Source of the DNA: Blautia sp.
Lineage (GTDB): Bacteria > Bacillota > Clostridia > Lachnospirales > Lachnospiraceae
Reading direction: 5' to 3'
Assembly: GCA_022770365.1 (NCBI GenBank)
Contig: JALEHU010000127.1
Coordinates: 1 to 38,369 of the forward strand
DNA length: 38,369 nucleotides
In this document: positions 14,779 to 23,020 of the stretch, piece after piece
Numbering within the stretch: the stretch's first letter is position 1
How the letters are laid out: each line of letters begins with the position of its first letter
Position numbers and translations under genes: made by a program
The notes under the pieces: model-generated
Told to the model about the DNA's origin: nothing
What the model saw: the letters and a program-made list of their open reading frames with translations, nothing else
Databases searched by the model: none

Positions 14779-15762
14779 ATGCCAATATTAGATCTGCCAG
14801 TGAAAGAACTGGAAAAGTACGAAGGAAGAAATCCAAAACCAGTCGATTTTGATGAATACTGGGAAAAAGCGATTGCTGAAATGAAAGCGGTTGATCCGCA
14901 GGTGACTTTACAGAAAGCTGTTTTTCAGACACCAACAGTGGAATGCTATGATATGTATTTCACAGGTGTGAATGGTGCGCGTATTTATGTGAAACATCTG
15001 CGGCCGAAAAATATTCAGGGAAAAATCCCGGCAGTTTTGAGATTTCATGGTTACAGCGGGGAAAGCGGTGACTGGTATGAAAAACTTGGATATGCCGCAT
15101 CCGGTATCGCGGTATTTGCCATGGACTGCCGCGGACAGGGCGGTAAGAGTGAGGATGCAGCAAATGTGAAAGGAACAACCTTCCATGGGCATATCGTCAG
15201 GGGACTTGCAGAGGATGATCCTCAGAAACTGATGTTCAGGGATATTTTTCTTGATACAGCGGAACTGGCGCGCATTGTTATGGATATGGACTTTGTGGAT
15301 GAAGCAAGAGTATATGCGGCAGGAGGAAGTCAGGGCGGCGCATTAACGATTGCATGTGCGTCACTGGAACCGCGAATTGCCAAAGCAGCACCGATATATC
15401 CGTTTCTCTGTGATTATAAGCGCGTGTGGGAAATGGATCTGGCAGTGAATGCATACGAAGAATTAAAAACCTATTTCCGTAATTATGACCCGAGACATGA
15501 AAGAGAAGATGAAATTTTTACAAAGCTTGGATATATTGATCTGCAGTATCTTGCTCCTCGCATAAAAGCGGATGTATGGATGTTTACAGGATTGATGGAT
15601 GATATTTGTCCGCCGTCCACACAGTATGCGGCATATAATAAGATGACTTGTAAAAAGAAACATATTTTGTATCCGGACTTTGGACATGAATGGCTGAAGG
15701 ATGCGGAGGATATTATTTTTGATTTTTTTGTGAACGGATGTACTGATTCTGTTGATTCTTAA
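14779..15762 (+). CDS. Acetyl xylan esterase / cephalosporin-C deacetylase family (CE7) esterase
   Basis: A 327-residue alpha/beta-hydrolase of the AXE1/CE7 family, which removes acetyl groups from short xylo- or other oligosaccharides in the cytoplasm. The catalytic triad is visible: S184 in GGSQGG, D274 in GLMDDICPPST and H303 in FGHEW. The family motif RGQGG (residues about 118-122) is present, and length fits (B. subtilis Cah is about 320). There is no signal peptide. AAAAGGAA lies upstream of the ATG. It is the first gene of the six-gene catabolic operon, implying that the imported substrate is acylated or that the enzyme cleaves another ester. A tandem duplication overlaps its stop codon. 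Confidence 0.9.
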   Translation: MPILDLPVKELEKYEGRNPKPVDFDEYWEKAIAEMKAVDPQVTLQKAVFQTPTVECYDMYFTGVNGARIYVKHLRPKNIQGKIPAVLRFHGYSGESGDWYEKLGYAASGIAVFAMDCRGQGGKSEDAANVKGTTFHGHIVRGLAEDDPQKLMFRDIFLDTAELARIVMDMDFVDEARVYAAGGSQGGALTIACASLEPRIAKAAPIYPFLCDYKRVWEMDLAVNAYEELKTYFRNYDPRHEREDEIFTKLGYIDLQYLAPRIKADVWMFTGLMDDICPPSTQYAAYNKMTCKKKHILYPDFGHEWLKDAEDIIFDFFVNGCTDSVDS

Positions 15763-15801
15763 AAATGAAATACTGATTCCGTTGACTCTTAAAAAATGAA
15801 A
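15741..15801. repeat. Imperfect 30-bp tandem duplication at the esterase stop codon
   Basis: Bases 15741-15770 and 15771-15801 are near-identical copies (three differences by eye, one an extra A). The first copy holds the last codons and TAA stop of the esterase; the second lies between that stop and the ribosome binding site of the dehydrogenase. It looks like replication slippage. Confidence 0.75.
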
Positions 15802-15819
15802 TATCAGGAGGTTGGAAGG

Positions 15820-16833
15820 ATGAAAGCGGTAAGAATCGAATCACCGGGAAATATCCATCTTGTTGAAGTGCCTGTGCCGGAACCGCCGAAAGGATTTGTG
15901 CGGGTAAAGGTCAAGGCGGCAGCCATCTGTGCCACGGATCTGGAAGTACTTGACGGCAGAATAGCCGCCAAGTATCCGCTGATTCCCGGTCATGAGTGGA
16001 GCGGTATCGTGGACAAGACAGGACCGGGTGTAGATGAATGCTGGCTGGGAGAGCGAGTGATCGGCAGTAATGATGTGGTATGTCTGACCTGTCCGGCCTG
16101 CCGCAGAGGAGAATGGCGCTACTGTAAAAGTTTTGAAGAGATTGGCTTTAAAAGAGACGGTGCCTATGCGGAATATGTGATCGTTCCGGCTTATGGTCTG
16201 TGCCGGATTCCGGAGCATATCCGTTTTGAGGAAGCAGCCCTGTGCGAACCTCTTGGCGTGGCTCTGGGAACCATGAAAAAATCCCATGCCAAGCTGGGTG
16301 ATACCTGCCTGATCATGGGCGCAGGTTCTATCGGACTGTGCACACTGGCGGTGGCGAAAGCCATGGGTCTGCGGGATGTGGTGGTGTGTGCTTCCAGCCG
16401 TAAAAGGGAAACACTTGCCAGGCGGCACGGAGCAGATCATTTTATTGCCGCATCGGAACAGGATCTGATGGAAGAGATGGCCAGAATCCATCCGGACGGT
16501 ACAGATGTGATTATTGATGCTACAGGCATGGAGGCATGTATACAGAAGGCGCTGAAGCTTTGTCGTAAAGGCGGTACAGTGGTGCTGGAAGGTTATGGCC
16601 GGGGAAAGACTATGCAGATCTGTATGGACGATATCCATATCAACAACCTGCATGTAATCGGCGCCGGCAACAACTGGAACATGCACCAGAAAGCCATGGA
16701 TCTGATCAGCAGCGGTGTTATCGATATACGTGATTTTGTATCTGAGAAGATAAGCCTGGAGGACTTTGAGAAAGGAATGGAACTGGTACGCAGCCGTCCC
16801 GAAGGTTTTGTGAAAGTGGAGTTCGTTCTATGA
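15820..16833 (+). CDS. Zinc-dependent medium-chain alcohol/polyol dehydrogenase
   Basis: A 337-residue member of the zinc medium-chain dehydrogenase family (sorbitol, threonine and galactitol dehydrogenase group). The catalytic zinc site is C37 (ICATD), H58 and E59 (GHEW). A structural zinc site is formed by C88, C91, C94 and C102. The Rossmann fingerprint is GAGSIG; after the second strand comes SSRKR rather than an acidic residue, which suggests NADP preference (inference). The start at 15820 is chosen for AGGAGG 8 nt upstream; the in-frame ATG at 15796 lies inside the tandem duplication. It overlaps the kinase gene by 4 nt. It probably oxidises a sugar, polyol or sugar-acid hydroxyl in the pathway of this operon. 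Confidence 0.9.
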   Translation: MKAVRIESPGNIHLVEVPVPEPPKGFVRVKVKAAAICATDLEVLDGRIAAKYPLIPGHEWSGIVDKTGPGVDECWLGERVIGSNDVVCLTCPACRRGEWRYCKSFEEIGFKRDGAYAEYVIVPAYGLCRIPEHIRFEEAALCEPLGVALGTMKKSHAKLGDTCLIMGAGSIGLCTLAVAKAMGLRDVVVCASSRKRETLARRHGADHFIAASEQDLMEEMARIHPDGTDVIIDATGMEACIQKALKLCRKGGTVVLEGYGRGKTMQICMDDIHINNLHVIGAGNNWNMHQKAMDLISSGVIDIRDFVSEKISLEDFEKGMELVRSRPEGFVKVEFVL

Positions 16834-18248
16834 TAGCGGGGATTGATCTGGGTACTTCTTCGGTCAAGATTATTTGCTCTGACGAAGGAAAAGTAACAGC
16901 CAGAGTCCAGGCTTGCTATCTTTCCGAAGCAGACATCCCTGTGACAGAACAATGGATCGAGGCAGTCTGCCGGGCTTTCCGGCAGCTGGAAAATGTGAGA
17001 GATAGAATCACATGCGTTGGTCTGTCTTCTCAGGTTGGTACCTATATTGTCAATGGAGAGCAGGTCGTATCCTGGCAGGAACCGGTGGGCAGAGAAGAAT
17101 TGGCAGAAGCCCGGAGAGCTTTTTCTGAAAAAACGTTTGAGGAAGAGATTTCCATGAACCATCCTGATATTCTGTCTTATCCGGTGCCCCGGATCCGCTG
17201 GCTGAAAAAACAGTACGGCAGGACACGGTCGATCATGTCGGTCTGCCAGCCAAAGGAATGGCTTCTTCATTTTCTGACCGGGAAAATGATCAGTGATCCC
17301 TGCTCCTGGAGGGGACTGGCAAATCAGGAAACGGCATGTTACAGCCGGAAAATGCTGGATTTTATCGGTATTGATCCGGATGTGCTGCCGCCGTTAAGTC
17401 TGCCCTGGAAGACAGCCGGAAAAGTCACGGGCAAAGCCGCGTCACTGACCGGACTGAAAGAGGGGGCGCCGGTATATCTCGGCTGCAACGACTATTACGC
17501 CTCCCTTCTCGGTATGGGCATTACCCGGCCGGGGCAGATGTTTGATGTGACCGGTACCAGCGAACATATCGGTGTGATCACAGAAACGCTGCAGACGGAC
17601 ACGAAGATGGTCAGTTCTCCCTATTTCCGGGGAAATGTTCTTTATGGAGTAACTGCTTCCAGCGGGGCTTCGCTGGATTATGGGATACGGCTGTTTGATC
17701 TGAAAAGCCTGAGTCCGGACGATTATAACAGGATTTTGGCGGGAATGTCTGCCGGGAAAGAACCTCCGCTGTTTCTGCCTTATCTTAATGGAGAACGTGC
17801 GCCGATTTTTGACGAACAGGCCAGAGGCGTATTTTTCGGCATATCCGGGGAGACAAGCCGGGAGGACATGGCGTATGCAGTACTGGAAGGTGTGGCTTTC
17901 AGCGTGCTGGATGTGTACCGTCATCTGAAACTTCCCTTTACGCCGGAAAAAATGATTATCTCCGGTGGGGCAGCTAAAAATCCGGTACTGAACCAGATCA
18001 AGGCTGATCTTCTCGGGATACCGGCAGTGACAGCAGGGGAACCGGATACCTCAGCCTATGGCGCCTGTATTCTGGCGGCGCTCGGCGAAGGGATGTACCC
18101 GGATATGGATACGGCAGTCAGCCGGATGTGTTGTTACGGATCATTGGTGACGCCACAGGAAGTACCGGTTCTGGAAAAAAGATTTGCGATTTACCGCGAC
18201 GTTTATCAGAGAATACGTCCGGTATTTCGGGGATTTATAAAGTTATAG
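16830..18248 (+). CDS. FGGY-family carbohydrate kinase
   Basis: A 472-residue sugar kinase with the actin-like fold. It has the N-terminal phosphate loop GIDLGTSSVK, the probable catalytic base D221 in CNDYYASLLGMG, the second phosphate loop VTGTSEH, and the adenosine motif ISGGAAKNPVLNQIKADLLG. The family phosphorylates pentuloses, polyols, glycerol or sugar acids; xylulokinase-like proteins are nearest by eye, but the substrate cannot be named. Translation is coupled to the dehydrogenase by an ATGA overlap, and the mannitol-dehydrogenase-like genes follow 18 nt later, so its product is presumably their phosphorylated substrate or derives from it. Confidence 0.9.
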   Translation: MIAGIDLGTSSVKIICSDEGKVTARVQACYLSEADIPVTEQWIEAVCRAFRQLENVRDRITCVGLSSQVGTYIVNGEQVVSWQEPVGREELAEARRAFSEKTFEEEISMNHPDILSYPVPRIRWLKKQYGRTRSIMSVCQPKEWLLHFLTGKMISDPCSWRGLANQETACYSRKMLDFIGIDPDVLPPLSLPWKTAGKVTGKAASLTGLKEGAPVYLGCNDYYASLLGMGITRPGQMFDVTGTSEHIGVITETLQTDTKMVSSPYFRGNVLYGVTASSGASLDYGIRLFDLKSLSPDDYNRILAGMSAGKEPPLFLPYLNGERAPIFDEQARGVFFGISGETSREDMAYAVLEGVAFSVLDVYRHLKLPFTPEKMIISGGAAKNPVLNQIKADLLGIPAVTAGEPDTSAYGACILAALGEGMYPDMDTAVSRMCCYGSLVTPQEVPVLEKRFAIYRDVYQRIRPVFRGFIKL

Positions 18249-18266
18249 AGTAAAGAGGAAAAAGAC

Positions 18267-19439
18267 ATGAGTTGTGTAATCTTTGGTGCCGGAAAAATTG
18301 CCAGAGGATTTATCGGGCATTTATTGTATCTGAGTAATATTCCCTTTGTATTTGTGGAAAAAGCAGACGGTCTGGCAGATCTTCTCAATGAAAAAGGAGA
18401 ATATACGGTCAATGTGCTGGGCAGCAGCGATAAAAACTGTGTGGTTAAGGGTGCAAAATGTCTGAAATACACGGAAAAGGAAAAAATCATGGACGCGATT
18501 GCAGAGGCAGACACCGTATTTAATGCAGTGGGCGGCAAAAATCTGCAGGAGATCGTTCCCTTTCTTACCGGAGGAATCGAAAGAAAAGCTCAAAGAGGCG
18601 GTAAAATTAACTTTATCACCTGCGAGAACTGGAAAAAACCGGCAGATATCCTGCGGGAAGGCATCGCCGCACAGATCAGTGAGGAAGCAAGAACCTACTT
18701 TGAAACGCAAGTGGGTATCACCGAAGCCGTTATTTTAAGAAGCGGCATTGATGCTACGGCACAGCAGAAAGAAAAGGATCCCCTCTGGGTCAATGTACAG
18801 GACTACTGGCAGCTCCATGTGGACGCTTCCCGCCTTGCGGGAACATTGCCGGATATTCTGGGACTGCATCTGATCGATGAATTCGGCGGATTCCTGGAGA
18901 GGAAATTTTATACATACAATGCTGCCAATGGTACTGCATCCTTTGCAGGCGCGCTGCTGGGTTACACGGTACTTTCGGATGCAGCCAATGACGAAAGGAT
19001 CGTAAAACTCCTGGAAGGCGTATATGCGGAGACATCGGCGGCGCTCTGTGAAAAATACGGATTTACCAAAGAGGATCAGTATGAATTTACCCGCGGTTCC
19101 CTGAACAAGCTTCAGAACCGGGTGATCGTGGATACGCTGGAGAGAAACGCCCGGGATCCCTTAAGAAAACTGGGACCGGATGACCGGCTGGTGGGGTCTG
19201 CCAGAATGGCAGAGTCTTTTGGCATTCGCCCGGAAGCTCTTGCTGTCGGTATTGCGGCGGCAATCTACTATACCAACGACGAAGATCCATCCGCTCTGGA
19301 GCTCCGCCGCATGCGGGAAGAAAAGGGCGTGGACTATGTGCTGGAGAACGTCTGCAAGCTGGATCCGAATGGGAATCTGGCAGGACTGATCCGGGAAAAA
19401 ACAGAGTATCTGAAGAAAGAAGGCTATATCCATGAGTGA
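18267..19439 (+). CDS. Mannitol-1-phosphate 5-dehydrogenase-like protein, paralogue 1
   Basis: A 390-residue polyol-specific long-chain dehydrogenase of the MtlD type. The N-terminal NAD fold has FGAGKIARGFIG; the C-terminal helical domain has ERKFYTYNAAN and VDTLERNARDPLRKLGPDDR, which match MtlD throughout. The family motif K-x4-N-x2-H is present as K213 and N218, but position 221 is Asn instead of the catalytic His. This suggests altered chemistry or substrate; true mannitol-1-phosphate oxidation is doubtful. It overlaps its paralogue by 8 nt. No PTS gene for mannitol is nearby, another reason not to call it mtlD. Confidence 0.85.
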   Translation: MSCVIFGAGKIARGFIGHLLYLSNIPFVFVEKADGLADLLNEKGEYTVNVLGSSDKNCVVKGAKCLKYTEKEKIMDAIAEADTVFNAVGGKNLQEIVPFLTGGIERKAQRGGKINFITCENWKKPADILREGIAAQISEEARTYFETQVGITEAVILRSGIDATAQQKEKDPLWVNVQDYWQLHVDASRLAGTLPDILGLHLIDEFGGFLERKFYTYNAANGTASFAGALLGYTVLSDAANDERIVKLLEGVYAETSAALCEKYGFTKEDQYEFTRGSLNKLQNRVIVDTLERNARDPLRKLGPDDRLVGSARMAESFGIRPEALAVGIAAAIYYTNDEDPSALELRRMREEKGVDYVLENVCKLDPNGNLAGLIREKTEYLKKEGYIHE

Positions 19440-20532
19440 GACAATCATTATCGGAGCCGGAAAGACAGGCCGTGGTTTTGTGGCAAGATTGCTGGCGGAG
19501 AAAAACATTCCTGTGACTTTTGTGGACAAAGACGAGATCCTGGTCAATCAGCTCAAGGATGCGGCAAAGAAAGATGGATTTACTGTCAGATTCTTTGGGG
19601 AAAAACGGACTCCCATGAAACTGACCGACTACGAGGCGGTAACCTGGGAAAAAGCTGATTTTACGGATGCAGAACTGATCTTTGTCTCTGTAGGCGGCAC
19701 TAATCTGGCAGATGTGGGAGCAGAATTACGAGGAAAACTGCCCTCAGATCACAAAGTGCATATCATTACCTGTGAAAATGCATCCGACCCGGCGGGGATT
19801 TTGAAAAAAGCCATTGACAGAGACAATGTGGCGGTTAGTCAGGCTACGGTATTCTGTACTACCACTGCGGAAAAAGGAGAACTGGATATCGCATCGGAAA
19901 ACTATCCTTATCTGCAGTTTGATGCAGACCTGCTGGAGGGCTATGTTCCAAAGGCAGATACAATCCGGCCGGTAAAAAACTTTGGCAATTTTCTGACCAG
20001 AAAGCTGTTTACCTACAATGCCGCCAGCGCTGTCATCGCCTATCTTGGATATATCTATGGCTTTACCGATTACAGTCAGGCAGCCAACAGCCCGGTGATT
20101 CAGGAACTGCTGGATCAGAATTATGCTGTGACCAACAAGGTGCTCTGCGAAGAATTCGGCTATGACCCGGAGGATCAGAAAGAATTTGCCCGGTTGTCCC
20201 GGGATAAATTTACCAGCAGGACCATCGTGGATACAGTGGAAAGAAATGCCAGAGAACCTCAGAGAAAGCTGGGACCAAAGGAGCGGATCATTGGTCCGTT
20301 ACAGCTGATTTACAATCACGGAGAGAACTGTCAGGTACTGGCTATGACAGCTGCTGCCGCGCTTCTGTATGACGGCGAGGGAGAGGATGTCTGGCGAGAG
20401 ATCCGGCGAACCCGTACACCGGAAGAAATACTGAAAGAAATCGGCGGTGTAAAAGAACAGCCGCTGATTGATCTGGTGATGGAACAATATCATAAATTTG
20501 CAAAGGCAAAAAATCCCCTTGCCGGAGAATGA
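19432..20532 (+). CDS. Mannitol-1-phosphate 5-dehydrogenase-like protein, paralogue 2
   Basis: A 366-residue homologue of the preceding protein, with IIGAGKTGRGFVARLL at the NAD site, IITCEN at residues 111-116, TRKLFTYNAAS in the catalytic helix and VDTVERNAREPQRKLGPKER near the C-terminus. The catalytic motif is K191-x4-N196-x2-S199, so the expected His is again absent, here Ser. The two paralogues are clearly diverged, so this is an old duplication rather than a recent one. Their 8-nt overlap suggests coordinated amounts, possibly a heteromer or two consecutive steps, which is inference. The UlaG-like gene follows after 39 nt. Confidence 0.85.
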   Translation: MSETIIIGAGKTGRGFVARLLAEKNIPVTFVDKDEILVNQLKDAAKKDGFTVRFFGEKRTPMKLTDYEAVTWEKADFTDAELIFVSVGGTNLADVGAELRGKLPSDHKVHIITCENASDPAGILKKAIDRDNVAVSQATVFCTTTAEKGELDIASENYPYLQFDADLLEGYVPKADTIRPVKNFGNFLTRKLFTYNAASAVIAYLGYIYGFTDYSQAANSPVIQELLDQNYAVTNKVLCEEFGYDPEDQKEFARLSRDKFTSRTIVDTVERNAREPQRKLGPKERIIGPLQLIYNHGENCQVLAMTAAAALLYDGEGEDVWREIRRTRTPEEILKEIGGVKEQPLIDLVMEQYHKFAKAKNPLAGE

Positions 20533-20571
20533 TCTCCGGTATGCGGAAAAATATAAAGGAGGAGAATATCT

Positions 20572-21405
20572 ATGGAAAGCGGATTGAAAGAAAAAATACT
20601 CGGCACAGAGCTTCTTCCCTCACAGGTGGTTCTGTTTTATCTGGGGCAGGTTGGCTTTATCCTGAAATATCAGGGAAAATATCTGATGATAGACGGATAT
20701 CTTTCTGATTATGTGGACAGAAACTGCAGCTCAGATCTGGTACAATGGAAACGCCTGTATCCATCCCCCATCCGGCCGGAAGAACTGGATTTTCTGGATT
20801 ATGTTTTTTGTACCCATACCCATTGTGACCATGCGGATCCCGACACATTGAAAGCAGTGGCTTCCTGCAGCCGGAAAGCTGTTTTTATGGGCTGCGCATC
20901 GGTGTGCGGCGCGCTGAAGGAATATGGTATCCCTGCGGACAGAATCTGCAAAATAAAGGCAGATGAGGAAATGCTTCTGGAGGAAAATATCCGCGTGACC
21001 GGTGTACCGGCGGCTCATGAAGAACTGCATCCCGACGGGGAAGGCGGCTATGAAGAAACAGGCGTATTGCTGACACTGGGAGAGAAAAGAATCTTTCATT
21101 CCGGAGACTGCTGTCCCTATGACGGGCTGGAACAGCGGATTCAGAACTGTGATGCGCTGATACTTCCTGTCAATGGAAGAGATTATTACCGCACCTGTAT
21201 CAAAAATATCATTGGCTGCTTCGACAGTGTGGAGGCAATAACGATTGCCAGGCATACCAATGCCGGACTGCTGATGCCGGTACACTGGGATCTGTACGAA
21301 GTTAATTCCGTTAATCCCGGAATCTTTGCAGATGCGATCCACAGACTGGAACCTTCACTGCCCTATCATATCTTTGTACCGGGAGAACGCTACATTCTGG
21401 CATAA
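20572..21405 (+). CDS. UlaG-like metallo-beta-lactamase-fold lactonase
   Basis: A 277-residue metallo-hydrolase. The metal-binding motif THTHCDHAD gives H82, H84, D86 and H87; H149, D179 (HSGD) and H238 (MPVHWD) complete the expected site. The layout resembles UlaG, the L-ascorbate-6-phosphate lactonase, more than typical beta-lactamases. AAAGGAGGAG precedes the ATG. As last gene of the operon it probably opens a lactone made by one of the dehydrogenases. A UlaF/AraD-type epimerase lies 1.6 kb downstream, so the pathway may end at a pentulose 5-phosphate; this is inference. Confidence 0.8.
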   Translation: MESGLKEKILGTELLPSQVVLFYLGQVGFILKYQGKYLMIDGYLSDYVDRNCSSDLVQWKRLYPSPIRPEELDFLDYVFCTHTHCDHADPDTLKAVASCSRKAVFMGCASVCGALKEYGIPADRICKIKADEEMLLEENIRVTGVPAAHEELHPDGEGGYEETGVLLTLGEKRIFHSGDCCPYDGLEQRIQNCDALILPVNGRDYYRTCIKNIIGCFDSVEAITIARHTNAGLLMPVHWDLYEVNSVNPGIFADAIHRLEPSLPYHIFVPGERYILA

Positions 21406-21436
21406 GAAGGATGCCCGTAGAAGTATTATGCCGCAG

Positions 21437-21465
21437 TTGCATATTATTTTTCAGTATGATAAGAT
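21437..21465 (+). promoter_or_regulatory. Possible promoter for the toxin-antitoxin pair
   Basis: TTGCAT (21437-21442) and TAAGAT (21460-21465) with 17-nt spacing lie 48 nt before the nucleotidyltransferase gene. Both hexamers are partial matches, so the call is weak. Confidence 0.3.
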
Positions 21466-21512
21466 GAAAATACTTACAGGCAGGGAATAGAACAGGTAAG
21501 AGCAGGGATGGC

Positions 21513-21797
21513 ATGATGAGTGCAGAAGAAGTAATAGGCAGGATCGCAGAAATCTGCAGGAAATATTCCGCATCACAGGTGATTCTGTTTGGCTCAAGAG
21601 CAAAAGGAACACAAACGGAGCGGAGTGATATTGATATCGCAGTTTCCGGAGTATATGATTTTGATTTGCTGGCTGAAGAGATAGAATCGATTCCGACTTT
21701 ATATACGATAGATTTGATTGAACTGGAAAATTGCAGAAATCAGTTGTTACTGGAGGATATCAGACAGTATGGACGAAAAATTTATGAAAAGGTTTGA
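21513..21797 (+). CDS. MntA-type nucleotidyltransferase (antitoxin of HepT/MntA pair)
   Basis: A 94-residue minimal nucleotidyltransferase. The signature G27-S28-x10-D39-x-D41 (GSRAKGTQTERSDID) is exactly the GSx10DxD motif of MNT proteins. In characterised HepT/MntA systems this enzyme AMPylates a tyrosine of the HEPN toxin and neutralises it. Two adjacent ATGs (21513, 21516) could start it. It overlaps the next gene by 29 nt, and that gene carries the matching HEPN motif, so a toxin-antitoxin role is likely. Older annotation would be HI0073-like nucleotidyltransferase. Confidence 0.85.
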   Translation: MMSAEEVIGRIAEICRKYSASQVILFGSRAKGTQTERSDIDIAVSGVYDFDLLAEEIESIPTLYTIDLIELENCRNQLLLEDIRQYGRKIYEKV

Positions 21798-22173
21798 GTC
21801 TTTTAAGAATTCATTGGATTCTCTTTCTGAGGCAAAGATGAGAGATCTGTCAGATTCTTTTGTTTTAAGCGGAACCAGTGCAAAATTCAGTATTACATTT
21901 GATCTGGCATGGAAAGTTATGAAGGATATTCTTGTACAGCACTATGCGATCATTGGATTTGTAGCCGGATCACCAAGAGAAGTATTGAAAGAATCTTTTA
22001 AAGTCGGCCTGATCTCTGATGATATATGGCTGGAAATGCTGAAGGTAAGAAATCAGCTGGCTCATGATTATGATGGAGTGATTGTGAAGGAATATTGTTC
22101 TGTGATTGTAAATGTATATATTGACAAATTTTATGAATTCAGAAAAATAGCCGAGGAATTAGTTTTACTTTGA
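21769..22173 (+). CDS. HepT-like HEPN protein (HI0074-type nucleotidyltransferase substrate-binding protein)
   Basis: A 134-residue all-alpha protein. R94-x4-H99-x-Y101 (RNQLAHDY) is the Rx4HxY motif of HEPN ribonuclease toxins whose tyrosine is the target of MntA. The segment SGTSAKFSITFDLAWKVMKD matches HI0074-family proteins. The start at 21769 (MDEKFMKRFESF) fits the family; the longer frame from 21718 would only add residues read out of frame through the antitoxin gene. GGAGG lies 12 nt upstream. It is translationally coupled to the nucleotidyltransferase. Toxicity itself is not shown by sequence. Confidence 0.82.
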   Translation: MDEKFMKRFESFKNSLDSLSEAKMRDLSDSFVLSGTSAKFSITFDLAWKVMKDILVQHYAIIGFVAGSPREVLKESFKVGLISDDIWLEMLKVRNQLAHDYDGVIVKEYCSVIVNVYIDKFYEFRKIAEELVLL

Positions 22174-22193
22174 AATAAAAAGAGGTTGGATTT

Positions 22194-22901
22194 ATGAGTT
22201 ATTGTTTTGCCGGAAGGGTACGTTACAGCGAGATCGGGGAGAACGGGTGCCTGACACTGCCGGGGATTCTGGATTATTTTCAGGACTGCAGTATTTTTCA
22301 TTCGGAGTCTGTTCATCAGGGAGTGAGTGTCCTTGGTGAGAGAAAAAGACTTTGGGTGCTTTCCTCCTGGCAGGTGGTAGTGGACCGGTACCCGAAGCTT
22401 GGAGAAGAAATTGTGACAAGTACATGGCCATATGATTTTAAAGGATTCATGGGGATGCGTAATTTTACCATGAAGACGGCAGATGGTGAGAGTCTTGCAT
22501 ATGCCAATACATTCTGGACACATCTGGATGCGGAGACGGGACTTCCGGTGAAGCTGACACAGGAGGATATGGCAGGATATATCAGCGAAGAGAAGCTGGA
22601 TATGGACTATGCACCCCGGAAGATCAGGCTTCCGGCAGAATTCCGGAAAGAAGAGAGCTTTGCTGTGCAGAAGCATCATCTGGACACCAATCATCATGTA
22701 AATAACTGTCAGTATGTACGTATGGCGGAAGATTATCTGCCGGAAGAATTTACCGTGCGTCAGATGAGAGCGGAATATAAAAAGCAGGCCAGGATAGATG
22801 ATGTGATCTGTCCTGAGGTTTGTGTGGAAGCTGGTAAGGTGACAGTCCTTCTGAATACAGAACATCAGGAAGCTTATGCGGTGGTTGAGTTTTCCGGCTG
22901 A
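22194..22901 (+). CDS. Acyl-ACP thioesterase
   Basis: A 235-residue double hot-dog protein of the FatA/FatB-like bacterial acyl-ACP thioesterase family, which releases free fatty acids from acyl carrier protein. The first hot-dog begins GRVRYSEIGENGCLTLPGIL with SSWQVVVDRYPKLGEEIVTSTWP. The second carries the conserved DTNHHVNNCQYV (residues 164-175) with the catalytic Asn/His region. Length and order fit the family. It starts 20 nt after the toxin gene with AAGAGG upstream, and may share that transcript, though function is unrelated. Confidence 0.88.
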   Translation: MSYCFAGRVRYSEIGENGCLTLPGILDYFQDCSIFHSESVHQGVSVLGERKRLWVLSSWQVVVDRYPKLGEEIVTSTWPYDFKGFMGMRNFTMKTADGESLAYANTFWTHLDAETGLPVKLTQEDMAGYISEEKLDMDYAPRKIRLPAEFRKEESFAVQKHHLDTNHHVNNCQYVRMAEDYLPEEFTVRQMRAEYKKQARIDDVICPEVCVEAGKVTVLLNTEHQEAYAVVEFSG

Positions 22902-22950
22902 GCAGGGCTGTCCGTATTCCGAATATTTATACAGAACAGGAATAAACAAG

Positions 22951-22979
22951 TGGAATGCATACAAAATGAGTGGTATGAT
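22951..22979 (+). promoter_or_regulatory. Extended -10 promoter before the epimerase gene
   Basis: TATGAT at 22974-22979 is preceded by TGG, giving an extended -10 element. The -35 position (TGGAAT, 22951-22956) is weak. The predicted start lies about 35 nt before the epimerase ATG. Confidence 0.45.
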
Positions 22980-23020
22980 AGTTTTACGACCATAGAGAAA
23001 TCATAAAGGAGAAAAAGACG

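Noticed and set aside
18267-20532. Calling the two dehydrogenases mtlD
   Set aside because: No mannitol PTS genes nearby and the catalytic His is missing in both, so the specific symbol would mislead.
20572-21405. Beta-lactamase or antibiotic resistance function for the metallo-hydrolase
   Set aside because: It has the UlaG-type layout, no signal peptide and lies in a sugar operon.
22131-22964. Antisense open frame of 277 codons over the thioesterase gene
   Set aside because: The plus-strand thioesterase has intact catalytic motifs; the antisense product shows no recognisable features.
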